From Bacteroidales bacterium M5 (GTDB taxonomy: Bacteria; Bacteroidota; Bacteroidia; Bacteroidales; Muribaculaceae): a DNA stretch of 23,442 bases. The notes beneath the pieces are model-generated. The model was not told the DNA's origin, ran no database searches, and worked only from the letters and a program-made list of their open reading frames with translations. The stretch covers positions 1 through 23,442 of the forward strand of contig LUJP01000045.1 of assembly GCA_001689535.1 (NCBI GenBank), written 5' to 3'. Shown here piece after piece: positions 6,164 to 15,083 of the stretch; the stretch's first letter is position 1, and every line of letters begins with the position of its first letter. The position numbers were made by a program, and so were the translations under genes.

Positions 6164-7495
6164 TCAGTTGCGGTCGTCGCGGAGCACATCATCGTCATCG
6201 TCATCCTCCTCCACCAGGCCACCCTCGATACGATCGGTGAGCGTGCGCAGACGGTCCCAGATAGAAGTGCGGGGCTTGGACGGCTCTCTACGCACGGGCT
6301 CCTCTTCAATCTCTTCTTCCACTATCTCTTCCACGGGTTCTGGTTCCGGCTCGGGTTCGGGAGCCGAGAGGCACTCATGGGTATCGGAATGGGCGGCTTC
6401 CCTTACGATGGAAAGCACGTCGACACAATCCACGGGCGAGATACGCACATCAGAGATACGCACCTCGGCGGTGGAAATGCTTCCGGAGCGCACGTTCATG
6501 CCCATTTCCTTGGCAAGACGGTCGTTGAAACCGGCAAGGAAAGCGCCGCGGCCCACCACGATAATGCCGCGGGCCAGCTGCGAGGCAGAGAAGCCCGACT
6601 GCTTGAGCTGATCCTTTATGTTGGCTATGATTTCGGCGGCACGGGCCGACACGCATTTGTTTACCTGGTCATAGTTGATGGAATCGTCGATGGCTCCGAT
6701 GGATGTGCCGGAAGCGTTGCCCTGACGGCGTTTTATCTCCTCGGCGCGCTCCTCGAGGTAATTCAGGCTCATGAGGTCGCGGGTGATATTGCGAGAGCCC
6801 ATGGGAAGCGTCTGGAGGAACTGTAGATGTCCGCCCTTGTAGATGCTCACGGTGGTTGTCTCGGCGCCGAAATCCACCAGCATGCATCCTATACGCTTCT
6901 CCTCGTGGGTGAGAACGGCGTCGGCAATCGCGGTCTGGCGCACCACATATCCGGCAACCTTCAGCCCCATCTTATCCACTATAAGGCGCTCGAGCTTGCT
7001 CTTTATCTGCTTGCGGCATGTAAGAAGCACGGCATCCATGCTCACACTGTTGCCCAGCGTGCCCTTGGGCTGGGTCACGCTCTTTTTGTCGACCGAATAC
7101 TGGCGGGGAACCACAGCAAGAAGATCGCGGTCGGGCGGCGCGGCCATGCGGGCCTGGTTGCGGAGGTCGGCCAGAATGTCGTCGCCTATCTCCATTTCCT
7201 CCACAAGGTGTCTCTCGACGCTGCGGGTGGTCGAGCACAGTGAGCGGGCACCCACACCCACATACACCTCAGCTACTTTTGAAGGGGCTATACGCTCCTC
7301 CAGACGTCCTATGATGCGTCGCAGAACAGCGCCTACCTCTTCCACGTTGCTCACCTCGCCGTAGCGCACCCATTCGAGGAACGGTTCCTCTTCCACGGCC
7401 TGAACGGTGATAATGCCTTTGTCGCTCACCTGCCCCAAAGCGCCTTTCACCTTGGAGCTGCCGATTTCAATTGCTACAATATTTTTTTCTTCCAT
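6164..7495 (-). CDS. ftsA: Cell division protein FtsA with acidic C-terminal extension
   Basis: Actin-like ATPase that tethers FtsZ filaments to the inner membrane. 443 residues. Actin-fold motifs: phosphate-1 AIEIGSSKVKGALG near residue 8, phosphate-2 CMLVDFGAETTTVSIYKGG in the middle, and adenosine motif GIIVVGRGAFLAGF. The SHS2/1C region lies between the first two motifs. Residues from about 369 are a low-complexity acidic stretch (PEPEPEPEP and many Glu). Then comes IWDRLRTLTDRI (about 412-423), a likely membrane-targeting amphipathic helix. In most FtsA this helix ends the protein; here a further acidic tail with six consecutive Asp follows. A run of seven A lies in codons 2-5. It begins 2 nt after the ftsQ stop codon, so translational coupling is likely. 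Confidence 0.97.
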   Translation of the reverse strand: MEEKNIVAIEIGSSKVKGALGQVSDKGIITVQAVEEEPFLEWVRYGEVSNVEEVGAVLRRIIGRLEERIAPSKVAEVYVGVGARSLCSTTRSVERHLVEEMEIGDDILADLRNQARMAAPPDRDLLAVVPRQYSVDKKSVTQPKGTLGNSVSMDAVLLTCRKQIKSKLERLIVDKMGLKVAGYVVRQTAIADAVLTHEEKRIGCMLVDFGAETTTVSIYKGGHLQFLQTLPMGSRNITRDLMSLNYLEERAEEIKRRQGNASGTSIGAIDDSINYDQVNKCVSARAAEIIANIKDQLKQSGFSASQLARGIIVVGRGAFLAGFNDRLAKEMGMNVRSGSISTAEVRISDVRISPVDCVDVLSIVREAAHSDTHECLSAPEPEPEPEPVEEIVEEEIEEEPVRREPSKPRTSIWDRLRTLTDRIEGGLVEEDDDDDDVLRDDRN

Positions 7496-7497
7496 AT

Positions 7498-8454
7498 CTA
7501 TGGTTTTTTAATTTCTTTTTTCTTTGTGACGGGGCCGCCTTTGCTTTCTTTACCGCCGGAGACCTCGGAGGGTTTCTCGCCGGGCATGGGACGGTCTTCC
7601 TCGATTTTCTTGCCGGGAATGGACTGTCCGGCCGCCACTCCTTCTTCAGTCAGCATTGTTGACAGATCCACTTCGGCCTCGTCCACACCGTCGTCATACT
7701 GCACTTTCGGAAGCGCCTTGTTGCGACGTGTAGCCACTATCTGGCCGTTCCATTTCACGCTTATGGTGTCGTAATAATCCCAGCCCATGGCCGGCAGAAT
7801 CTTGGTATAGACATTGCGGAGGCGACGGAACTTGTCATCAAACATGCTTGCATCACCGAAGTTCACCAGATGGCCGCGAAACACCGGAACGAGCATGATG
7901 CTGGTGGGAGAATCGACCTTGATCATCGACACCACTTTGTTCCATGTGCTGTCAGATGCAATATAATCCACCAGCGGCAGAATGCTCACCGCGGGAAACG
8001 AATCGGTAAACTCGCCCTGAATCACCGGCACATCCATGAAATAACGCGCCTGGGCACTGATTTTCTTTCCCTGACGGTTGATATAATACGATCCGTGGCT
8101 GTCGAAGATTCTCGCCACGGGACGCATCGGGCTGACTTCTATATGGATAGTGCTGTCGGGACGGATATTCACCTCGGTCCACTCTATTTTGTCGATAGAC
8201 CTGAGGAAACGCTCCAGGCTGTCAATGTCTATATCGTCGAGTCTGCTGCCCTTCATCTGCGCCGGCCATCTGCCAAGCTCGCGCCAGAGCTCCGCCTCGT
8301 TGACAAACTTCACCGATGAGGAATCGCGCACGGTCATGGTCACGTCCCTGCAGGGGCGCGACGCCGCCATGCCCTGTGTGAGCAGCGTTATTACCGCCAT
8401 CACGCCAAGGGCAAGCACAGTGAGCAGTATGTAGAGCAGACGTTTTCTCTTCAT
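7498..8454 (-). CDS. ftsQ: Cell division protein FtsQ
   Basis: Bitopic divisome protein that links early ring proteins to the septal wall synthase. 318 residues. A very short basic cytoplasmic end (MKRKR) precedes one membrane helix (about 6-28). A periplasmic POTRA-like part follows (about 38-115), then a beta domain with the conserved FtsQ-like stretch RQGKKISAQARYFMDVPVIQG. The last 45-50 residues are Gly/Pro/Lys-rich and end in KKKEIKKP, probably disordered. The start overlaps the murC stop by 4 nt (ATGA), and ftsA begins 2 nt downstream. Sequence identity with proteobacterial FtsQ is low, so the call depends partly on position and topology. Confidence 0.92.
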   Translation of the reverse strand: MKRKRLLYILLTVLALGVMAVITLLTQGMAASRPCRDVTMTVRDSSSVKFVNEAELWRELGRWPAQMKGSRLDDIDIDSLERFLRSIDKIEWTEVNIRPDSTIHIEVSPMRPVARIFDSHGSYYINRQGKKISAQARYFMDVPVIQGEFTDSFPAVSILPLVDYIASDSTWNKVVSMIKVDSPTSIMLVPVFRGHLVNFGDASMFDDKFRRLRNVYTKILPAMGWDYYDTISVKWNGQIVATRRNKALPKVQYDDGVDEAEVDLSTMLTEEGVAAGQSIPGKKIEEDRPMPGEKPSEVSGGKESKGGPVTKKKEIKKP

Positions 8455-9824
8455 GAGCGGGCATCGGAGGTTATACGGTCAAGGAAGTCGCAGATATCGC
8501 CCGCACCGGCTGTAAGGAGCACCTCAAAACCGCGCTCACGTATGGTCGCGGGCAGCTGTTCCTTTGTAATCATGATCTTTGCGGGCCCGTCTACAGCATC
8601 GAATATGAGCTGGGAGGTAACGCCCTCCATAGGGAGCTCGCGGGCCGGGTAGATGTCGAGCAATATCACGTCGTCGGCCTCGGAAAGAGCCTGGCCGAAC
8701 TGCGGAGCGAAGTCGCGCGTGCGGCTGTAGAGATGGGGCTGAAAAGCCACCGTAAGCCGGCGGTCGGGATAGAGGGCGCGCACCGAGCGTATCGACTGGC
8801 GCAGTTCGTCGGGGTGATGGGCATAATCGTCGATTATGGCGCGGCCCGGTTCCTTAAGATGGAACTCAAAGCGGCGTTTCGGGCCCTGGAACGAAGCCAT
8901 GGCCCGGCGTGCACTCGACTGGTCGAGCTGTCCGGCGCCCCATACTGCGGCGAGCGCGGCGATTGCGTTCTCTATGTTTATCTCCACGGGCACACCGGGA
9001 GCAATATCTGTCATCACACTGCCGTCGGGCATCACCATGTCGAACACAATCGAACCTTCGCTGCGGCGGATATTGATGGCGTGGAAGTCGCCTTCGTCGC
9101 GCGAATAGGTGTAGACCTTCACTCCCGGAGCCACACGTGGGCGCAGTTTAAGGCCGGTATGGACTATAAGGGTACCGTCGGGGCGGATAAGCTCAGTGAA
9201 ATGTGCGAAGCTTTCAAGGTAGGCTTCCTCTGTTCCGTAGATGTCCAGATGGTCGGGGTCGGTGGACGTTATCACTGCCACAGATGGTGTGAGATGATGG
9301 AACGAGCGGTCGTATTCGTCGGCTTCTATCACCGAGAAGTCTGAATGAGGATCAAGGATAAAATTGGTGCAGTAATTGCGGAGCACACCACCCAGGAAGG
9401 CGTTGCACCCGGCGGGAGAGTTGTGGAGCACGTGTGCAGCCATGGACGATGTGGTGGTTTTGCCATGGGTTCCCGCGAAACAGAGGCTGCGGCTGTGGCG
9501 CGTCACAATGCCGAGCACGGCGGCGCGTTTCACCACCTCGAAACCATTGGCGCGGAACCATTGCAGCCCGGGGTGCGAATCGGGTACGGCGGGGGTATAG
9601 ACCACCAGTGTCTCCCCGGGATTGCGGAACGCCTGCGGAATGGCGTCAGCAGCATCGCTGTAGGTAATCTCCACGCCCTCGCTTTCAAGAGCGCGGGTGA
9701 GGTCGGTGGCCGTGCGGTCATATCCGCCCACACGCTTCCCCTTGCTGAGGAAATAACGTTCAAGAGCTGCCATGCCTATGCCTCCGGCTCCCACAAAGTA
9801 TATGTTAGGATGGTCTGTTGTCAT
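8451..9824 (-). CDS. murC: UDP-N-acetylmuramate--L-alanine ligase
   Basis: Cytoplasmic Mur ligase that adds the first amino acid, L-alanine, to UDP-MurNAc using ATP. 457 residues, the usual length. Domains in order: N-terminal UDP-binding Rossmann fold with FVGAGGIGMAALER (about 10-23), central ATPase with the P-loop GTHGKTTTSS (118-127) and the EADEYDRSF block, and C-terminal ligase domain with the IIDDYAHHPDEL motif. Overlaps murG by 4 nt upstream and ftsQ by 4 nt downstream, so these three genes are tightly coupled. Confidence 0.97.
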   Translation of the reverse strand: MTTDHPNIYFVGAGGIGMAALERYFLSKGKRVGGYDRTATDLTRALESEGVEITYSDAADAIPQAFRNPGETLVVYTPAVPDSHPGLQWFRANGFEVVKRAAVLGIVTRHSRSLCFAGTHGKTTTSSMAAHVLHNSPAGCNAFLGGVLRNYCTNFILDPHSDFSVIEADEYDRSFHHLTPSVAVITSTDPDHLDIYGTEEAYLESFAHFTELIRPDGTLIVHTGLKLRPRVAPGVKVYTYSRDEGDFHAINIRRSEGSIVFDMVMPDGSVMTDIAPGVPVEINIENAIAALAAVWGAGQLDQSSARRAMASFQGPKRRFEFHLKEPGRAIIDDYAHHPDELRQSIRSVRALYPDRRLTVAFQPHLYSRTRDFAPQFGQALSEADDVILLDIYPARELPMEGVTSQLIFDAVDGPAKIMITKEQLPATIRERGFEVLLTAGAGDICDFLDRITSDARS

Positions 9825-10939
9825 TTTTTCTCTTCGATAATACGGTAAATGGTATCGACTATGCGGCTGTCGCTCTCGCGAAGCGCCATCTTGGCGGCAT
9901 TTGCGGCAATGATGGAGCGGCGCGACGGATCGGCCATAAGCTCCAGAGCCTCGTCGACGAGCCGCGCACGCGCCTCGCTGTCGGGCACCATCACAGCGGC
10001 GTCACGCTCCACCAGCGCCATGGCATTCTTGCGCTGATGATCCTCGGCCACGTTGGGCGACGGCACCAGTATGGCGGCTTTTCCCGCAAGCTGAAGCTCA
10101 GATATGGTGCCTGCTCCGGCACGGGCCACCACGAGGTCGGCAGCGCTGTAGGCATGTGCCATATCGGCGATGAACGGCATAGCCTTTACATCATCCCGGT
10201 CGGCAGCCACGCGGGCGCACTCTTCGGCATAGAGTTTGCCTGTCTGCCACATCACCTGATATCGTCCGCCGTCGGTAAGACGGTCGAGTCCGGCGGCAAT
10301 GCTGTCGTTGATGGTGCGCGCGCCAAGGCTTCCTCCCACCACCAGCAGCAGCGGACGCGACGGGTCAAACCCGAGGGCGCGCTTGGCTTCGGCGCTGTCC
10401 ATCCCGGCACAGTCGGCTATATCTTTTCTCACCGGATTTCCGGTCTTGGTAATGACTTCGGCGGGGAAGAAGCGCTCCATGCCATCGTAGGCCACGCAGA
10501 TTGCGCGGGCCTTCGGCGCGAGAAGCTTGTTGGTGACTCCAGGATAAGAGTTCTGTTCCTGAATAAGCGTGGGAACGCCCTGACGCTGCGCCTCCTTGAG
10601 TATTGGGCCGCTGGCATATCCGCCCACGCCTATGGCAATGTCTGGCCGGAAGTTCCTCACGATACAGCGGGCGCGCAGCAGGCTTCGCACAAGCTTCACC
10701 ACCACCGGCACGTTGCGCCAGAGGCGGCGCCGGTCGAATCCGGCCACAGGCAGTCCTTCTATCTTATAGCCGGCGGCAGGCACACGCTCCATCTCCATAC
10801 GGCCGCAGGCACCCACGAAGAGTATCTCGGCGCCGGGCTCGCGACGGCGTATGGCGTTGGCTATGGCAATGGCGGGGAAAATATGTCCGCCGGTGCCTCC
10901 ACCGCTTATCAGTATGCGTTTAGGTGATTCTTCACTCAT
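9821..10939 (-). CDS. murG: UDP-GlcNAc:lipid I N-acetylglucosamine transferase MurG
   Basis: Peripheral inner-membrane glycosyltransferase that converts lipid I to lipid II. 372 residues with GT-B fold. The N-terminal domain begins ILISGGGTGGHIFPAIAIA (G-loop at 13-19). The second half has VVGGSLGARTIND, a further glycine-rich loop. Near residue 260 is RAGAGTISELQLAGKAAI, followed by VPSPNVAEDHQRKNAMAL, the UDP-GlcNAc-binding signature of the family. Starts 17 nt after ftsW and shares an ATGA overlap with murC. Confidence 0.97.
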   Translation of the reverse strand: MSEESPKRILISGGGTGGHIFPAIAIANAIRRREPGAEILFVGACGRMEMERVPAAGYKIEGLPVAGFDRRRLWRNVPVVVKLVRSLLRARCIVRNFRPDIAIGVGGYASGPILKEAQRQGVPTLIQEQNSYPGVTNKLLAPKARAICVAYDGMERFFPAEVITKTGNPVRKDIADCAGMDSAEAKRALGFDPSRPLLLVVGGSLGARTINDSIAAGLDRLTDGGRYQVMWQTGKLYAEECARVAADRDDVKAMPFIADMAHAYSAADLVVARAGAGTISELQLAGKAAILVPSPNVAEDHQRKNAMALVERDAAVMVPDSEARARLVDEALELMADPSRRSIIAANAAKMALRESDSRIVDTIYRIIEEKK

Positions 10940-10956
10940 TTTCTTTCATGTTAAAA

Positions 10957-12327
10957 TCAGAGCTGCGTTGGGTTGGCGGCGCTCATTTCCTTCGGGAGCA
11001 TGGATTCCTCCTGCTCAATCTCCTTCTTGCGTGCGCCCTTGCGGGTGGCGTGACGGCTCACGGAAAGCATTATGCCGAAAGCAATAGAGGTGATGAGTAT
11101 CGACGTTCCGCCTTTGGATATCAGCGGCAGGGGCTGCCCCGAAACAGGCATGGCTCCCGTGACGATACCTATATGGAAAAGCGCCTGAAACACTATGGTG
11201 AGCGAGGCGGCAAGCACAAGCTGCGCCGCGAAGTTGACCGAGACGCGGTTGGCAAGCACCGCCGCGCGCGCCATGAGCCAGAGATAGAGCAGCAGCACGG
11301 CCAGACCGCCCACCAGACCCAGCTCCTCGACTATTATGGAGTAGATATAATCGGTAAAAGCAAGCGGCAGGCGCGACGTCTCGCGTGAATTGCCGGGCAT
11401 CACGCCCTTTATGCCTCCATGGGCCTGCGCCATGAAGCCAATCATGGCCTGGCGGTTGTCGGCGGTCATTTTCTGCTGGTATTTCGGCACGGAATCATTG
11501 CCGAACTCTTCGAGGCGGCTCACCCACGTTTCCCAGCGGGTAAGCTTCGACATCTGCATTTCCGACATATCGGCAGTGGCACCCGGCACCGCATGCATCT
11601 TATAGTCGATATAGAACACACCCACCAGCAGCGTCATTCCGGCCAGATAGGCCATAGCTATTTTCAAGAGGTCGGTGATTCTCATGCCGGTAATCACAAG
11701 CATGGACAGACTGATGCACAGCAGCAGAATGGTGTTGGTGAGTCCGCTGAATATGAGCGTTCCAGCAAAAAACACCACCGTTCCTGCGGCAATCCACACG
11801 CCGTTCTTCTTCATGCCCTTCTTTTCCTGGAAAAGAGCAGCAAGATAGCCTATGGTAAGGGCGGCGGAGAGTTTCATGAACTCCGACGGCTGGAGAGTTA
11901 TGCCCATTATGCGTATGGCGCGGCGTGCGCCGTTGAAATCCTCGCCTATGAACCAGGAGGCAAGCCACAGGCCGATACTCAGCATCACGAACAGCGGCAC
12001 GAGAGTGACGAAGCGGCTGTAATGCATTCTCGACATGGCCACCACGATACCGAAACTCACCACAAGCATGGCCATGTGGCGCATTATAGGCATGTAGACA
12101 CCAATGCCGGTGCCGCTCACCTCGCGCGACGACGCGCTGTAAAGCTCCACTATGGAAATGAGGCACAGCAGAAGGTATATGCCCCATATATGTTTGTCGG
12201 TATGCCCGAAGAGATAGCTCCGGATGCGCCGGGCTGTACCGGGCACCTCGGCGGCGATCGCCTCGGGCTGCGAGTCGGCGGCTCCGGGGATGGTCCGGGT
12301 TGATGAAGCGGCAGGTTGAAGTTCCAT
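10957..12327 (-). CDS. ftsW: SEDS glycosyltransferase FtsW
   Basis: Polytopic membrane peptidoglycan polymerase that works with the transpeptidase FtsI at the septum. 456 residues. A soluble N-terminal tail of about 45 residues precedes the hydrophobic segments. SEDS features: NGARRAIRIMGITLQPSEFMKL (about 132-152) and LPLAFTDYIYSIIVEELGLVGG with the presumed catalytic Asp at 326. The C-terminal block GQPLPLISKGGTSILITSIAFGIML is also typical. The usual QPDLGT-like motif is replaced by FSGLTNTILL, as far as I can align it by eye. The end is Lys/Glu-rich and cytoplasmic. RodA is the alternative, but the place in the dcw cluster favours FtsW. Starts 36 nt after murD. Confidence 0.95.
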   Translation of the reverse strand: MELQPAASSTRTIPGAADSQPEAIAAEVPGTARRIRSYLFGHTDKHIWGIYLLLCLISIVELYSASSREVSGTGIGVYMPIMRHMAMLVVSFGIVVAMSRMHYSRFVTLVPLFVMLSIGLWLASWFIGEDFNGARRAIRIMGITLQPSEFMKLSAALTIGYLAALFQEKKGMKKNGVWIAAGTVVFFAGTLIFSGLTNTILLLCISLSMLVITGMRITDLLKIAMAYLAGMTLLVGVFYIDYKMHAVPGATADMSEMQMSKLTRWETWVSRLEEFGNDSVPKYQQKMTADNRQAMIGFMAQAHGGIKGVMPGNSRETSRLPLAFTDYIYSIIVEELGLVGGLAVLLLYLWLMARAAVLANRVSVNFAAQLVLAASLTIVFQALFHIGIVTGAMPVSGQPLPLISKGGTSILITSIAFGIMLSVSRHATRKGARKKEIEQEESMLPKEMSAANPTQL

Positions 12328-12363
12328 TTTCAGTTTTGTGTTAATGTGGGGAGAGAGTATGGA

Positions 12364-13731
12364 TCATTTATGGGCGAGGGCATTCACGGCCTGCTTGAAA
12401 AGCTCGCCGCGGTTCTCGTAGCTCGTGAAAAGGTCGAAGCTCGCACAGCAGGGCGACAGAAGCACCGTATCGCCTTCGGAGGCAAACCCGCGGCAGGCGG
12501 CGATGGCCTCGTCAAGCGAATGGGTGTCGGCTATCCGGGGCACTTTGCCTGTGAAGAAGTCGAGGAGCTTGGCATTGTCCTTGCCCATGCACACTATGGC
12601 CTTGACCTTCTCGCGCACCAGCGGCTCTATCTCGGTATAGTCGTTGCCCTTGTCCTTGCCGCCGAGAATCAGCACCACAGAGGGTGCTTCCTTGCGGGGC
12701 ATGCTCTCGAGGGCATACCAGCAGGAATTCACGTTGGTGGCCTTGGAGTCGTTGATGTAACGCACTCCGTCTATGTCGGCCACAAATTCCAGACGATGCT
12801 CCACACCCTCGAAATTGCTCAGGGCGCGACGTATGTCGTCCTTCTTTATATCGAGCAGGCATGCCGACAGACCGGCAGCCATGGAATTGTAAAGGTTATG
12901 CAGCCCGTTTAGGCTCAGGTCGGCACGGGGCATCTTCACCGGGATAGCCTCGGCATCGAGCACCAGCTCGTCGTCATCGTCCACGTAGGCTCTGGAACCC
13001 TCTTCCATATTCTGGGCGAAGGGATACATGCGGGCCTCTATTGCCACCTGCCGCAGCTGGGCCTGAATCACGGGGTCGTCCTGCCAGAAAATGAAGGCGT
13101 CCTCAGGAGTAAGGTTGCGCAGAATGCGGAATTTGGCATTGATGTAATTCTGCATCTTATAGTCGTAGCGGTCAAGATGGTCGGGAGTGATGTTGAGAAT
13201 CACGGCCACGTTGGCCTTGAAATCATACATATTTTCAAGCTGGAAGCTCGAAAGCTCTATCACGTACACGTCGTGGTTCTCGCGGGCCACCTGCCACGCA
13301 AGGGAACGGCCCACGTTGCCTGCCAGACCCACATTGAGTCCAGCGTCCTTGAGGATATGATATGTGAGCATGGTGGTGGTGGTTTTACCGTTTGAACCGG
13401 TGATGCACACCATCTTGGCGTGGGTGTAACGTCCGGCGAGCTCGATTTCGGAAATCACCGGCACACCTTTTTCCACAAGTGCCTTAACGAGCGGGGCCGT
13501 GGGAGGAATGCCGGGGCTTTTCACCACCTCGTCGGCATCGAGCACACGGGATGCGGTGTGTCCGCCCTGCTCGAATTCTATGCCCTCGGCGCGAAGCACC
13601 TCGGCATATCGCTCCGGAATGGTTCCGGAATCTGACAAAAACACGTCCATCCCCTTGTCTTTGCCGAGGATGGCTGCTCCTACGCCGCTTTCGCCGCCGC
13701 CGATCACCACGAGTTTTTTTCTGGAGTTCAT
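12364..13731 (-). CDS. murD: UDP-N-acetylmuramoyl-L-alanine--D-glutamate ligase
   Basis: Cytoplasmic Mur ligase that adds D-glutamate to UDP-MurNAc-L-Ala. 455 residues. The N-terminal domain starts LVVIGGGESGVGAA, the central ATPase carries the P-loop TGSNGKTTTTM (111-121), and the ligase domain holds INDSKATNVNSCWYAL and LILGGKDKGNDY, both characteristic of MurD. The ATP-domain NITPDHLDRYD block is also present. Lies between mraY (43 nt upstream) and ftsW (36 nt downstream), the order found in most dcw clusters. Confidence 0.97.
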   Translation of the reverse strand: MNSRKKLVVIGGGESGVGAAILGKDKGMDVFLSDSGTIPERYAEVLRAEGIEFEQGGHTASRVLDADEVVKSPGIPPTAPLVKALVEKGVPVISEIELAGRYTHAKMVCITGSNGKTTTTMLTYHILKDAGLNVGLAGNVGRSLAWQVARENHDVYVIELSSFQLENMYDFKANVAVILNITPDHLDRYDYKMQNYINAKFRILRNLTPEDAFIFWQDDPVIQAQLRQVAIEARMYPFAQNMEEGSRAYVDDDDELVLDAEAIPVKMPRADLSLNGLHNLYNSMAAGLSACLLDIKKDDIRRALSNFEGVEHRLEFVADIDGVRYINDSKATNVNSCWYALESMPRKEAPSVVLILGGKDKGNDYTEIEPLVREKVKAIVCMGKDNAKLLDFFTGKVPRIADTHSLDEAIAACRGFASEGDTVLLSPCCASFDLFTSYENRGELFKQAVNALAHK

Positions 13732-13774
13732 CTTATATAGTATGTGTTAGTATCTTATCAATGGTTAGTATATA

Positions 13775-15037
13775 TCATCGTATCTTGAGAGTGACGAAAG
13801 TAAGCACGGCAAGCAGCAGGCCTATGATCCAGAAGCGGGTGACGATCTTGGGCTCAGGCACTGCGTTGAGGGGAGCCTGCAACAGTGCGTCGATGCCGGA
13901 ATTTCCCGGCTTCTGGAAATGATGGTGGAGAGGAGTCATCTTGAAAATACGACGCCCTACACCGTGGCGCTTTTTGGTGTATTTGAAATAAGCCACCTGC
14001 AGCATCACCGAAAGGTCCTCGAAGAAGAAAATGGCGCAGAGCAGCGGAATAAGCAGCTCTTTGCGTATGAGAATGGCGAACACGGCTATTATGCCGCCGA
14101 GAGTGAGGCTCCCGGTATCGCCCATGAACACCTGTGCAGGATAGGCATTGTACCATAGGAATCCTACCAGCGCGCCTATAAACGCCGCCATATACACCAC
14201 CAGCTCACTGCTGCCGGGGATATACATTATGTTCAGATACGACGAATAGACTATGTGGCCGCCCAGATAGGCCATTATGGCGAGCGCGCAGCCTATTATC
14301 GCCGAGGTTCCGGTACAGAGGCCGTCGAGACCATCGGTGAGGTTGGCGCCATTTGAAGTGGCCGCGATCACCAGAATGGTAACCAGCACGAACACTATCC
14401 AGCCGCCGGTTGCGGCATGACTTCCCATCCACTGGGTGAGATAGGCGTAATCGAAGTTGTTGTTCTTGACGAAAGGTATGGTGGTCTGGGTGGACTTCAC
14501 ATCCTCAGGGGTGTACATGATGACGGTTTCCTGCGCTTCGGGCTCAACCACCTCCACATTCTCGCGCATCGTTATATCGGGGCTGAACCACATGGTGAGG
14601 CCCACAATCAGGCCGAGGCCCACCTGGCCCACAATTTTGAAGCTGCCTTTCATGCCGTCCTTGTTGTGACGGTGAATCTTCAGATAGTCGTCAAGGAAAC
14701 CGAGCGTGCCGAGCCATATCGTGGCCACGAGCATCAGAGCCATGTAGATGTTGCCCAGATTGCCCACGAGCAGACACGGCACAAGAATCGCCACGATTAT
14801 TATGATGCCACCCATGGTGGGGGTGCCTTTTTTCGACATCTGGCCCTCAAGGCCAAGATCGCGGATTATCTCGCCCACCTGCATCAGCTGCAGACGGTCT
14901 ATTATCCGGCGCCCGAACACTGTGGCTATAATCAGCGACAGCACGAGAGCCGCGCCGGAACGGAACGTGATGTAGTCCATGAGCCGCGCGCCGGGCACAC
15001 CGAGAGTCTCGAGATAATTAAAAAGATAATAAAGCAT
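13775..15037 (-). CDS. mraY: Phospho-N-acetylmuramoyl-pentapeptide-transferase
   Basis: Integral membrane enzyme that moves phospho-MurNAc-pentapeptide from UDP to undecaprenyl phosphate, forming lipid I. 420 residues, longer than the roughly 360 of E. coli. Active-site motifs: FLDDYLKI with Asp116-Asp117, NLTDGLDGL at 232-240, MGDTGSL at 305-311, and the late HHHFQ at 371-375. The extra length is mainly a hydrophilic insertion at about 155-205 between membrane segments, probably periplasmic. I believe long MraY proteins with such an insertion are common in Bacteroidetes. Also present is GTPTMGG near 71-77, a conserved loop. Confidence 0.97.
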   Translation of the reverse strand: MLYYLFNYLETLGVPGARLMDYITFRSGAALVLSLIIATVFGRRIIDRLQLMQVGEIIRDLGLEGQMSKKGTPTMGGIIIIVAILVPCLLVGNLGNIYMALMLVATIWLGTLGFLDDYLKIHRHNKDGMKGSFKIVGQVGLGLIVGLTMWFSPDITMRENVEVVEPEAQETVIMYTPEDVKSTQTTIPFVKNNNFDYAYLTQWMGSHAATGGWIVFVLVTILVIAATSNGANLTDGLDGLCTGTSAIIGCALAIMAYLGGHIVYSSYLNIMYIPGSSELVVYMAAFIGALVGFLWYNAYPAQVFMGDTGSLTLGGIIAVFAILIRKELLIPLLCAIFFFEDLSVMLQVAYFKYTKKRHGVGRRIFKMTPLHHHFQKPGNSGIDALLQAPLNAVPEPKIVTRFWIIGLLLAVLTFVTLKIR

Positions 15038-15083
15038 TTCGCGTTGCTATTGAAACGGTTGGGGATTATATTAACAGAGAGGG

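Noticed and set aside
6300..6365. Possible tandem repeat array in ftsA
   Set aside because: The repetitive DNA is fully explained by the Pro-Glu and Glu repeats of the protein; it lacks spacers or units expected of CRISPR or a regulatory array.
6168..6611. Ser/Arg-rich plus-strand frame opposite the ftsA C-terminus
   Set aside because: It is the reverse reading of the Glu/Asp repeat codons of FtsA, not an independent gene.
9818..10927. Long open frame (369 codons) on the plus strand antisense to murG
   Set aside because: MurG is certain from its motifs. The antisense product is His/Gly-rich without domains, a codon-bias shadow. The same holds for the antisense frames at 11419-12303, 14417-15247 and 15129-16067.
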